Below are positions 8,574 through 15,668 of a DNA stretch of 64,000 bases, one piece after another. The DNA is from Fen-330 sp050008465 (GTDB lineage: Bacteria; Acidobacteriota; Terriglobia; Bryobacterales; Bryobacteraceae), in contig JBEKMO010000003.1 in NCBI GenBank assembly GCA_050008465.1, positions 1-64,000 on the forward strand, read 5' to 3'. The notes below the pieces were generated by a model that saw only the letters and a program-made list of their open reading frames with translations, was not told where the DNA came from and ran no database searches. Position numbers and translations under genes: made by a program. Position 1 is the stretch's first letter. Every line of letters starts with the position of its first letter.

Positions 8574-8606
8574 TTGACACATAACATGTGCGCACGTATT
8601 ATGTGT
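8574..8606 (+). promoter_or_regulatory. vapBC promoter with overlapping palindromic operator
   Basis: TTGACA (8574-8579) and TATTAT (8597-8602) are separated by exactly 17 bp. An inverted repeat at 8577-8606 (ACACATAA ... TTATGTGT, with a partly symmetric CATGTGCGCACGTA core) overlaps both boxes. It ends 2 nt before the antitoxin ATG. This is the expected layout for autorepression by a VapBC complex. Confidence 0.75.
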
Positions 8607-8608
8607 AT

Positions 8609-8836
8609 ATGAACGTGACTCTCGCCATCAATGACGAACTCATCCTGGAAGCGAGACGCCGCGCCGAGGCGATGGGCACGAGCGTGAATCAGCTTGTGCG
8701 CCAGTACCTGGAGCAGTTTGTGGGGAAAAGCGATTCGAATGCCGATGCCGCGGAGTTCGAGCGGCTCTCCCGCGCCGGCCAGGGCAACTCGGGCGGCTGG
8801 AAGTTCAACCGTGAGGAGCTGCACGAGCGGCGATGA
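8609..8836 (+). CDS. VapB-type antitoxin
   Basis: The ATG at 8609 gives 75 residues. Residues 1-45 (MNVTLAINDELILEARRRAE, then MGTSVNQLVRQYLEQF) look like a ribbon-helix-helix DNA-binding domain, and the tail (GGWKFNREELHERR) is the likely toxin-binding segment. It overlaps the PIN-domain toxin by 4 nt (ATGA), as usual for this module. It probably represses its own promoter through the palindrome immediately upstream. Confidence 0.8.
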   Translation: MNVTLAINDELILEARRRAEAMGTSVNQLVRQYLEQFVGKSDSNADAAEFERLSRAGQGNSGGWKFNREELHERR

Positions 8837-9249
8837 GCGGACTCGCCTTTTTCGACACGAATGTGTTGGTGTACGCCGACGATGCGTCGTCGCCGGAGAA
8901 ACAGAACCGGGCGATCGCGCTCTTGGCTGAGCATCTTCGCCGTGGGACGGCGGTTGTGTCGCTGCAGGTCTTGCAGGAGTACTTTGTGGCCGCGACGCGC
9001 AAGCTCGGCGTGGCTCCGGAGATGGCGCAGCGCAAAGTGGAGATTCTGGCCCGCGCCCGAGTCGTTCGTCTTGAACCGGGCGATGTCATCGCGGCGATCG
9101 ATCTGCACCGGCTGACGCGGATTTCATTTTGGGACGCCTCGATCGTCCACGCAGCGCGGTCCGCGGGTGTGCAGGCGCTTTACAGCGAGGACCTTCAGCC
9201 CGGAGCGGTCTTGGGCGGGGTGCGCGTGGTCAATCCATTCGTGACATAG
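8833..9249 (+). CDS. VapC-type PIN-domain ribonuclease toxin
   Basis: This 138-residue protein carries the PIN active-site acids: D8 in FFDTNVLVY, E49 in LQEYF, D101 in FWDASIVHAA and D120 in LYSEDL. PIN toxins of the VapC family cleave tRNA or rRNA using Mg2+ or Mn2+ and are held inactive by the cognate VapB. All four acids are present, so the toxin is probably active. The RNA target cannot be predicted from the sequence. Confidence 0.88.
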   Translation: MSGLAFFDTNVLVYADDASSPEKQNRAIALLAEHLRRGTAVVSLQVLQEYFVAATRKLGVAPEMAQRKVEILARARVVRLEPGDVIAAIDLHRLTRISFWDASIVHAARSAGVQALYSEDLQPGAVLGGVRVVNPFVT

Positions 9250-9279
9250 AGGTCCACGAGAGCGGCGCTATCGCTCACG

Positions 9280-10716
9280 TCAAGCCTCGAGCAGCGCCCT
9301 GCGGGCCAGCTTTGCCAGGTTGCGCTCGAGGTCCTCGAGACGCAGCGGCTCGGCGCCGGCAAAGGGCTGCAAGTCGCGAAGCAGGGCGGCGCGGTCGCGG
9401 GTTCCGTCGAGGAGGCGGATCAGTTCGCGCGCCAGCCGGTCCTGGATCTCGTCGTCCGAATGCCGCAGTGTGGTGACCGTAGCGCCGCTGGCCGCCTGGA
9501 GGCGCGCCAGCGCGAAGGCGCGCGGTCGTTCGCTCACCTCGACCGAGAACGGCGACGGCATCGCGTGGAGCTCCACCAGTCCCGAGGCGCAGCTCCTCAG
9601 CAGCAGGTCCGGCAGGATTTCGCTGCCGCTGGGGCCCACCTCGCTCGCCAACTCGTCAAATGAGACGGCGCGGGGCCAGGAGCGCCCGAGGTACGCAATG
9701 GCCGACTTGACGGCGGGCAGGTTGGTCCGGATCGAAGCGCCCTCGGGGGATCGGAACTCCTCGTCGGAGACCGGCGCGGCCGCACTCGCCGCCCACAGGC
9801 GCCGGGCGTGTTGCGCGTTCGGAGGATCTTCCAGACGGGTCTCGCGATGGCAGAGCAGCGTTTGGCGAAAGCGGCGGCACTTGAGAAAGTCCAGATACTG
9901 CTGCTTGCGGATCCGGTCGCCTTGGGCGAGCAGGCGCACCGTCTCCGCAGTCTCGGCGGAGAACGCCGCCTCCTGCATGGCGGAGAATTGCGCTTCGGCA
10001 AGGAAATCGAGACCGTGCTCGCGCGCATGCTCGATGAATTGATGGAAATAGACCGGCTGGTTCACTTCGGCGAGGTCGTCATGGAAGAGCACCGACGGGT
10101 CCCGCGATTCGACCACGCGCAGTTCCTCCCGCAGCGCGGGCGAGGCGGGCTCGGCGGAGGCCAGGAATCGCACGAGTGCCGCGGCATCTTTCAGCCTCAG
10201 CTCCGGGTCGGTGATGCCGCGCGTCTGGTACAGCATCATGTCGCGCGCGATGTTCCGCAGGTGACAGCCCGGATAGGTGTTGTAGCTGACGTAAGCCACG
10301 CCGCTCGGGGCCAGCAGAGACCGGCAGACGGCCAGCAGCTTGTCCCGAGTCCCCGGCGGTACCCAGGAGTAGACACCGTGCGCAATGATGTAATCGAATT
10401 CGCCGAATGCGGCGGTCAGCTCCGTCAGGTCGAGGTGGTGGAAGGCGCAATTGCGCAATCTCAATTCCTCGGCCAGCGCCTGCGCCATTCGGATCGGCGC
10501 TTCGGCAAGGTCGACGCCCGCGAAGCGGCTCTCCGGCAGGGCCAGCGCCATGGGAATCAGATTGGCGCCGTTGCCGCAGCCCAGTTCGAGCACGCGGCAG
10601 CGTTCGACCGGGGCGGGACTCATTCCGAACAGAATGGCCAGTGCGGCCACGTGGTCGGGATGCGTCTGCGCCATGGGCTGGCTGTTGTAGAGAACCTGAT
10701 CGTAGGCGAACGCCAT
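9280..10716 (-). CDS. Class I SAM methyltransferase with methyltransferase-regulatory domain
   Basis: The ATG at 10716 (MAFAYDQVLYNSQPMAQTHP) is preferred over an ATG at 10740, which would overlap the upstream gene; the shorter start matches how this family begins. The product has 478 residues. Motif I is RVLELGCGNGANLIP (about 48-62), followed by FAGVDLAEAPIRMAQ and FDYIIAHGVYSWVP. After about residue 215 comes the regulatory region typical of this family, ending in a helical, winged-helix-like C-terminus. The substrate is unknown. The gene begins 1 nt after the stop of the upstream propeller gene, so they are co-transcribed. Confidence 0.85.
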   Translation of the reverse strand: MAFAYDQVLYNSQPMAQTHPDHVAALAILFGMSPAPVERCRVLELGCGNGANLIPMALALPESRFAGVDLAEAPIRMAQALAEELRLRNCAFHHLDLTELTAAFGEFDYIIAHGVYSWVPPGTRDKLLAVCRSLLAPSGVAYVSYNTYPGCHLRNIARDMMLYQTRGITDPELRLKDAAALVRFLASAEPASPALREELRVVESRDPSVLFHDDLAEVNQPVYFHQFIEHAREHGLDFLAEAQFSAMQEAAFSAETAETVRLLAQGDRIRKQQYLDFLKCRRFRQTLLCHRETRLEDPPNAQHARRLWAASAAAPVSDEEFRSPEGASIRTNLPAVKSAIAYLGRSWPRAVSFDELASEVGPSGSEILPDLLLRSCASGLVELHAMPSPFSVEVSERPRAFALARLQAASGATVTTLRHSDDEIQDRLARELIRLLDGTRDRAALLRDLQPFAGAEPLRLEDLERNLAKLARRALLEA

Positions 10717-10717
10717 G

Positions 10718-11827
10718 TTAGTTGTGGATGAGCGCGACATCGCAACGGCCCCCGCCGATGGCGGCCAGCCGGCGCTTGGGCCAGTGCAGGGCGATCTTGT
10801 GGTAGTGGCTCGGGAACGACGTCCGCCCCAAGGGATTCAGTGTCTGTGTGTCCCAGACGCGGAGCAGGCCGCCGGCGGTTTCGGGATCCTCGTTCAGGCA
10901 GGCGAACTGTTCGCCGTCATGGGAGAAGGTGAACGCTGGCAGCGCGTCGGGGACCAGCGCCAGCCGCGCTTCGGCGCCCGTCTCCAGACCGATCAGCGAG
11001 AGATAATGCTCGCGGGAGGGGAAATCGATCATGTCGAGCGCGAGCATCCGCCCGCCTGGGGAGAGCCTGGACGGCCCGGCTCCGGCAGGGATGCGCCGCA
11101 CCCGCCCACGTGCGCCCTCCGGATAAGAGTACGTTCCCACCTTGAAGGGGTGGAACTCCAGCGCGGCCCCCTCGATTTCACACGTCTTCGCGACCCGCTC
11201 CCGCCCGAACAGCACAACCGCACTCCCACAGCCCGCCATCTCGCGGATGTTCCACTCCGGCAGGTCGAACCCCGGTGCGGCGTCGCACCCAGGTAGCCGG
11301 CAACCACTCAAGCGGTTGGATCCGTCGTCGGCCTCCTCCCGGCAAAGGAACACCAGCCCGTCCGGGTGCTCCAGAAAACACCCGGTCTCGACGGGACGCG
11401 GCGGCCGGGTCTCCCACACTACATCCCCGGTTTCGATCTCGAAGACCCTGGCCAACCCACGGGTCTTGGGCTGGTGATCGTCTTCGTTGACGCAGGCCAG
11501 GTACCGGCCGTCGGGGGAAACCGCGAGGCAGGCGGCGAACGCTTCGAAGGGGAACGTGCGAACAGCTCTGCCGGAGAGGATCTCACACAGGGTCGGATCC
11601 CGGTGTCCGACTACAACGTGACAACCGTCCGGGGTGAACGCAAGCCGGGTGATGAGGTACTCTTCGATGGGAATCGAACACACGGATTCGAGTCGCACTC
11701 CCCAGAATACCGCAGTGCTCCCGGCGGTTTGCCCCGGCCGGGGGTGGCCGAAAACCACCAGCGTGGTTTGGGACGGCCACCGCCCGTTTTCCTGTCGCCT
11801 GAATTCAGTGCACTTAGCGATTGGCAT
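10718..11827 (-). CDS. WD40-like beta-propeller protein
   Basis: The 369-residue protein has no signal peptide. It has repeated blades with short LAFTPDGCHVVVG, LAVSPDGRYLACVN and FTFSHDGEQFACLN motifs, i.e. S/T-x-DG-x-x-hydrophobic WD40-type repeats, plus DVVWETRPP and LLRVWDTQTL segments. A cytoplasmic scaffold role is likely but unproven. It is coupled to the downstream methyltransferase gene (TAACATG junction). Residues about 27-95 are duplicated as a decayed fragment at 12886-13074 near the MFS gene. Nothing suggests enzymatic activity. Confidence 0.7.
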   Translation of the reverse strand: MPIAKCTEFRRQENGRWPSQTTLVVFGHPRPGQTAGSTAVFWGVRLESVCSIPIEEYLITRLAFTPDGCHVVVGHRDPTLCEILSGRAVRTFPFEAFAACLAVSPDGRYLACVNEDDHQPKTRGLARVFEIETGDVVWETRPPRPVETGCFLEHPDGLVFLCREEADDGSNRLSGCRLPGCDAAPGFDLPEWNIREMAGCGSAVVLFGRERVAKTCEIEGAALEFHPFKVGTYSYPEGARGRVRRIPAGAGPSRLSPGGRMLALDMIDFPSREHYLSLIGLETGAEARLALVPDALPAFTFSHDGEQFACLNEDPETAGGLLRVWDTQTLNPLGRTSFPSHYHKIALHWPKRRLAAIGGGRCDVALIHN

Positions 11828-11868
11828 TCCACGTGCTCTCCACCAAGTGGAGACAGGGAGGTCAAAAC

Positions 11869-12789
11869 ATGAAGACTAAACACAGAGGGATTCTCCTTTT
11901 TGTCCTGGCGTTCTCGCTAGCCGAGGCTTTGCCGGGACTTGCGCAGGAACCTGGCCCTGCGACCGAGCCGTCCTCCGGCGGATGGCGGAAGTTCGCAGAA
12001 GCACCGCCGCCGGATGCGCAGCCGCTTTCCACGCAACTCACTCTGCCCGTTGGTACTTGGATTACGATTCGGGTGGACGAGCCGCTCTCTAGCGACCACA
12101 ACCAACCCGGCGACACCTTCAGCGCGACTCTGGTTCAGCCGTTGGTCGCCAGTGGGCGCCTGGTCGCCCGCCGCGGTCAGACGGTTGTCGGCATGGTTGC
12201 CGAAGCCCAGAAGGCCGGCCGCGCGAAGGGGACTTCGCGTCTGGCACTTCAACTCACCGAGTTGGGCCTCGCCGATGGCCGCCAGATTCAAGTGAAAACA
12301 AGATTGATGCAGCGCCGCGGCGATACCTCCGTGGGCCGGGACGCGGCCGCCATCGGGACCACTACAGGAGTCGGCGCGGCAATCGGTGCGGCAGCCGACG
12401 GCGGATTTGGCGCGGGCATGGGAGCGATCGCTGGAGCCGCCGCTTCCACGATAGGCGTCCTTTTCACCCGCGGGAAGCCTACCGTCGTGTATCCCGAAGA
12501 CGCGCTGACCTTCCGGCTGGAAGCTCCCGTCGCGATCTCGACCGATTCCTCGCCGGACGCCTTCCCACCCGTGAACCAGGAAGACTACCAGCAGAGGCCG
12601 TCATTCCAGCGCCGGGCATCGTCGGGGCCACCTCCGCCCCGTTACTACGGCTACTCCGGCTACTACGGCTACCCCTACTACTACAACTACTTCTATCCCC
12701 CATACTTCTGGGGTCCGAGCTTCTACTTATACTCGGGGCCGCGTTTCTTCTATGGCGGCGGCTTCTACGGCGGCCGCTTCCGCCACTAG
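11869..12789 (+). CDS. Exported Tyr-rich protein with glycine-zipper-like segment
   Basis: The ATG at 11869 follows a GGGAGGTC Shine-Dalgarno and gives 306 residues. Residues 1-25 form a signal peptide ending near GLAQ. Residues 50-165 form a beta-rich domain (TQLTLPVGTWITIRVDEPLS, GQTVVGMVAEAQKAGRAKG). Next comes a Gly/Ala run (GVGAAIGAAADGGFGAGMGA) resembling a glycine zipper that inserts in or spans membranes. The last 45 residues are dominated by Tyr, Phe and Gly, a low-complexity tail that may bind surface polymers. The family is not recognised; it is likely an envelope protein. Confidence 0.75.
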   Translation: MKTKHRGILLFVLAFSLAEALPGLAQEPGPATEPSSGGWRKFAEAPPPDAQPLSTQLTLPVGTWITIRVDEPLSSDHNQPGDTFSATLVQPLVASGRLVARRGQTVVGMVAEAQKAGRAKGTSRLALQLTELGLADGRQIQVKTRLMQRRGDTSVGRDAAAIGTTTGVGAAIGAAADGGFGAGMGAIAGAAASTIGVLFTRGKPTVVYPEDALTFRLEAPVAISTDSSPDAFPPVNQEDYQQRPSFQRRASSGPPPPRYYGYSGYYGYPYYYNYFYPPYFWGPSFYLYSGPRFFYGGGFYGGRFRH

Positions 12790-12806
12790 TTCGAACTCGC
12801 TTGCCC

Positions 12807-12869
12807 GCCCGCTCGCTCACGGTTGCGATTCGGCGCTGAGCACCGAGCCGCGAGCGTGAGCGAGCGGGC
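12807..12869. repeat. Palindromic intergenic repeat, family B copy 1
   Basis: Perfect 14-bp arms GCCCGCTCGCTCAC (12807-12820) and GTGAGCGAGCGGGC (12856-12869) enclose a second imperfect stem around CGGCGCTGAGCACCGAGCCG. The inner part resembles the stem at 22761-22802, so both belong to a REP-like family. There is no T-tract to suggest a classic terminator. Confidence 0.8.
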
Positions 12870-12885
12870 CCGATGGATCTTCCCC

Positions 12886-13074
12886 TCACTCGAAGAACAC
12901 CCGCCCAGGCCAAACAGCGTACGGCGTTAGATTTTGGCGCTCGGTTACGCTATGATGGCCGTCCGGTGCACCTGCAACCCAACTGGTGAGGGACTCTTCG
13001 ATGGGAATCGGGCAGACGGAGCCGGGCAGCGTTCCCCGTAACAGCGCGGTGGCCCCCGAGGTTCGCGGCGGGCT
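12886..13074 (-). pseudogene. Relic of a WD40-like propeller gene, N-terminal part
   Basis: The minus strand reads 62 codons without a stop until TGA at 12886. The peptide aligns with residues about 27-95 of the intact propeller gene at 10718-11827: GSVCPIPIEESL here against ESVCSIPIEEYL there, then APDGHHSV against TPDGCHVV. The DNA around 12983-13006 matches 11653-11676 in all but two or three bases. There is no start codon, and the rest of the gene is missing. It overlaps the 5' end of the MFS gene on the other strand. Confidence 0.75.
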
Positions 13075-14302
13075 GACGCGGTATCAGGTGCTGGTGCTGG
13101 TAGTCGCGTGGCTAGGCTGGATCTTCGATTCGATGGACGCCACCATCTACAACCTGGTGCTGACGCCGGCGCTGCGCGAGTTGCTCGGATCGCGGAGCAG
13201 CCCCGAGAACGTCGGCTGGTACGGCGGGATCATCCTGGGGATCTTCCTGGTGGGCTGGGCGGTAGGGGGCGTGCTGTTCGGCATGCTGGCGGACTACCTG
13301 GGCCGCGCGCGCACGCTGGTGTTCACCATCCTGATCTATGCGGTGTTCACGGGCTTGGCCGGATTCTCCCACTCCTGGTGGGAACTCGGCATCTACCGTT
13401 TCCTGACGGCCCTCGGGATCGGCGGAGAGTGGGCCGCCGGGGCAACGCTGGTGGCCGAGGTGTGGCCGGAACGGCTGCGCGTAAAGGGCGCCGGCATTCT
13501 GCAATCGGCTTGGGCCGCGGGCTACTTCCTGGCCGCCGGACTCTATTGGCTGCTGTCTTCCTACAGTTGGCGCGTGATGTTTTTTGTCGGCCTGATTCCC
13601 GCGCTGGTGGCCATGTTTGCGAGGCTCAAGGTGCGCGAGCCCGAACGCTGGAAGGAGGCCAAGGCCGCCGGCGGAAACCGGTTCACGCTCTGGGAGCTGT
13701 TTGCGCCCCAGCGCCGGCGCGACACGCTGGTCGGCTCGGCGCTGGCCTTCGTCGCGGTGTTCGGCCTGTGGGGGGCGACGAACTGGACGCCGTCGCTGGT
13801 GCGTGAACTGCTCGAACCTCTTCGCCGCACTCCCGCCGAGGTCACCAAACTGGTCAGTTACGCGGTGATGTCCCTCAACGTTGGCGCTCTCGTGGGCTAC
13901 TTCTCCTTCCCGCCGCTGGCGGAATGGGTCGGCCGTCGCGCCGCCTTCCTCATCATGATGCTGGGTGCGGCGGTTGCGCTTCCGGCCACGTTCCTTCTGC
14001 CAGGCTCCTACGGAACGGTGCTGCTGGTCCTGCCGGCCCTCGGCTTCTTCACCAACGGCCTGTTCAGCGGGTTCCCGGTCTACTTGCCCGAGCTGTACCC
14101 GACACGCATGCGCGCCACCGGCGCTGGCTTCTGCTTCAACGCCGGCCGCGTGCTGGCCGCCTCGGGCCCGTTTCTCACCGGCTACCTGGTGGTGCACCTC
14201 GGGACGTTCGCCCGCGCGGCCAGTTCCATCGCCCTCATCTATGTATGCGGCACGGTAGTGCTGCTGTTCGCGCGGGAAACCAAGGGGCAAGCGTTGGCCT
14301 GA
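13001..14302 (+). CDS. MFS transporter, metabolite:H+ symporter-like
   Basis: The ATG at 13001 follows GTGAGGGA and gives 433 residues; a GTG at 12986 is the alternative. About twelve membrane segments start at TRYQVLVLVVAWLGW. The family motif GMLADYLGRARTLV lies between TM2 and TM3, and FDSMDATIYNLVL in TM1 recalls sugar- or aromatic-acid/H+ symporters. The substrate is unknown. The first 25 residues (up to about base 13074) are unlike usual family N-termini and are encoded antisense to a decayed propeller-gene fragment, so this leader appears to be newly made. Confidence 0.88.
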   Translation: MGIGQTEPGSVPRNSAVAPEVRGGLTRYQVLVLVVAWLGWIFDSMDATIYNLVLTPALRELLGSRSSPENVGWYGGIILGIFLVGWAVGGVLFGMLADYLGRARTLVFTILIYAVFTGLAGFSHSWWELGIYRFLTALGIGGEWAAGATLVAEVWPERLRVKGAGILQSAWAAGYFLAAGLYWLLSSYSWRVMFFVGLIPALVAMFARLKVREPERWKEAKAAGGNRFTLWELFAPQRRRDTLVGSALAFVAVFGLWGATNWTPSLVRELLEPLRRTPAEVTKLVSYAVMSLNVGALVGYFSFPPLAEWVGRRAAFLIMMLGAAVALPATFLLPGSYGTVLLVLPALGFFTNGLFSGFPVYLPELYPTRMRATGAGFCFNAGRVLAASGPFLTGYLVVHLGTFARAASSIALIYVCGTVVLLFARETKGQALA

Positions 14303-14361
14303 CGGCTTGGCTTGGTCTCGAAGAGTCCGGCAGCGATCCAACCCAGGGTATGCTGGTGTCG

Positions 14362-14614
14362 ATGACGGTAAACCTCACACCTCACGGGGGAAGCTGCTCG
14401 AAGCGGCGCTCGCGCGTGGTGTGGGCCGTTCGCCGAGGAAGTCATCGAACACGCTCTGGAAGCGGTCACCGGCACGACGGCCACGCTTTCCGAGGAAGAG
14501 CGGGAACGGCGGCAGGCCGTCGCCAGCACGCTCGCTTTTCGGGAAGAGTACCATCTCACCCTCGGTCCCGGCGAGCGCATCCAGGACATGATCCACGAGG
14601 GCCACAAGTATTGA
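14362..14614 (+). pseudogene. Frameshifted antitoxin-like gene
   Basis: Three frames in series give one plausible small protein. It starts at the ATG at 14362 (MTVNLTPH), shifts near the G-run at 14386-14390 to GKLLEAALARG, and shifts again near 14420 to PFAEEVIEHALEAV ... ERIQDMIHEGHKY, ending at TGA 14612-14614. The reconstructed product of about 83 residues resembles a ParD/RelB-like antitoxin, with a helical DNA-binding start and an acidic tail. No toxin gene follows. Sequencing error at the G-run could explain one shift but not easily both. Confidence 0.5.
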
Positions 14615-14742
14615 CGGGTCCGTTCGTCCTCGGCGCGCTTGCAGGCTACATCTAGCAGCCCCGGCGTCCTCTCGGAGTCGGATAGTGTGCTGCCAACGCA
14701 TCCACACCGGCCGACGAGCGGCTGACTGTCTTCCGGGCAGAC

Positions 14743-15087
14743 CTACGCCACGGAGAGTGTTAGCCGGCCGTTCGAACGCCTCCTGGGTGTTGGCTTGATC
14801 ACGATGTGGACATCCCGGCCCAACCGGGTGAGGCATTCCAGAAGACGGTGTTCCGAGATCCCGCGAAACCGCCCTTTCAACAGGGCGGAAACCTTGGGCT
14901 GCGTTAACCGCAGGATCTCTGCAGCACGGACTTGCGTGAGCGCCCGATGGTGGACGATCTCGGCGACCTTGGCGGCCAGTTGGGCTTTCACCAGCATGCG
15001 CTCGCTGTCCGCATAGCCCAGGTCGGCATAGACATTACCGGAGCCTTCCTCGACAGGAATGCCCCGCACGAGTCGCTGTTTCTTCAT
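14743..15087 (-). CDS. HigA-type helix-turn-helix antitoxin
   Basis: The ATG at 15087 overlaps the upstream toxin stop by 1 nt (TGATG) and gives 114 residues. The frame is open further upstream, but that part lies inside the toxin gene. The middle holds an XRE helix-turn-helix (LTQVRAAEILRLTQPKVSAL, then LKGRFRGISEHRLLE), the usual HigA2-like antitoxin domain. It should bind the toxin and repress their promoter. Confidence 0.85.
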   Translation of the reverse strand: MKKQRLVRGIPVEEGSGNVYADLGYADSERMLVKAQLAAKVAEIVHHRALTQVRAAEILRLTQPKVSALLKGRFRGISEHRLLECLTRLGRDVHIVIKPTPRRRSNGRLTLSVA

Positions 15088-15461
15088 CACAATAGCTCCT
15101 TGGCAACTTGCTCCGCGACCCTGAGACGCTCGCGAATCAGATCGATGTCGGCCTTGGGTGTGGCCACACCGCGCGCGGACTTCTTCTGGAACACATGCAG
15201 CACGAACACCACGCCCCTGAACCGTACGGTATAGACGGCTCGATACGTGCTCCGATCCCAATCCTCAACAACCTCCAGGACGCCCGCGGAACCGAAGCCC
15301 CTGAGGGGCTTGGTCTGCTCGTGCTTCTTGCCTGCCTGAGCAAGGTAGAGGGCATAGCCGAAGAGGTCCTCCACTGGGCCAGGCAACGATCGCAGATCCC
15401 GCTTCGAGCCTCCCACCCAATACAGAGGTTTCAGAGACGGAGGTTTGTCCACTCGGTTCAT
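15087..15461 (-). CDS. HigB/Gp49-like RelE-superfamily toxin
   Basis: The ATG at 15461 gives 124 residues. The core KPLYWVGGSKRDLRSLP, YALYLAQAGKKHEQTKPL, GVLEVVEDWDRSTYRAVYTV and VFVLHVFQKKSARG matches the phage Gp49-like (DUF891) HigB group, which are mRNA interferases of the RelE superfamily acting on the ribosome. Toxin-first order is normal for higBA. A palindrome overlaps the start codon. Confidence 0.87.
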   Translation of the reverse strand: MNRVDKPPSLKPLYWVGGSKRDLRSLPGPVEDLFGYALYLAQAGKKHEQTKPLRGFGSAGVLEVVEDWDRSTYRAVYTVRFRGVVFVLHVFQKKSARGVATPKADIDLIRERLRVAEQVAKELL

Positions 15462-15481
15462 TATACCCACATTGGTATAGT
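15460..15481 (-). promoter_or_regulatory. Likely HigA operator over the toxin start codon
   Basis: ATTATACC (15460-15467) and GGTATAGT (15474-15481) are an inverted repeat with one mismatch and a 6-bp spacer. On the minus strand the site contains TATAAT directly over the toxin ATG. Bound HigA would therefore block transcription or initiation of translation. The position supports autoregulation; the exact -10/-35 pair is not clear. Confidence 0.6.
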
Positions 15482-15545
15482 GCCGGTGGGCGACGGCAGA
15501 AAGGTTGTGCGGGAATGCCAAGACCACGTAGGGAATTGAAAGGAA

Positions 15546-15621
15546 TGGTGGACCTGGTGAGATTCGAACTCACGACCTCTTCCATGCCATGGAAGCGCGC
15601 TCCCAACTGCGCCACAGGCCC
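15546..15621 (-). tRNA. tRNA-Ala (anticodon GGC)
   Basis: On the minus strand, the acceptor GGGCCTG pairs with CAGGTCC with one G-T pair, then A and an encoded CCA. The D arm is GCGC-AGTTGGGA-GCGC. The anticodon stem CTTCC/GGAAG encloses ATGGCAT, so the anticodon is GGC. The T arm is GTGAG-TTCGAAT-CTCAC. Confidence 0.96.
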
Positions 15622-15668
15622 GCCCTGTCGTTGTTCCAACTATATCACAGCGGCGCCGTGCGCTGAGC

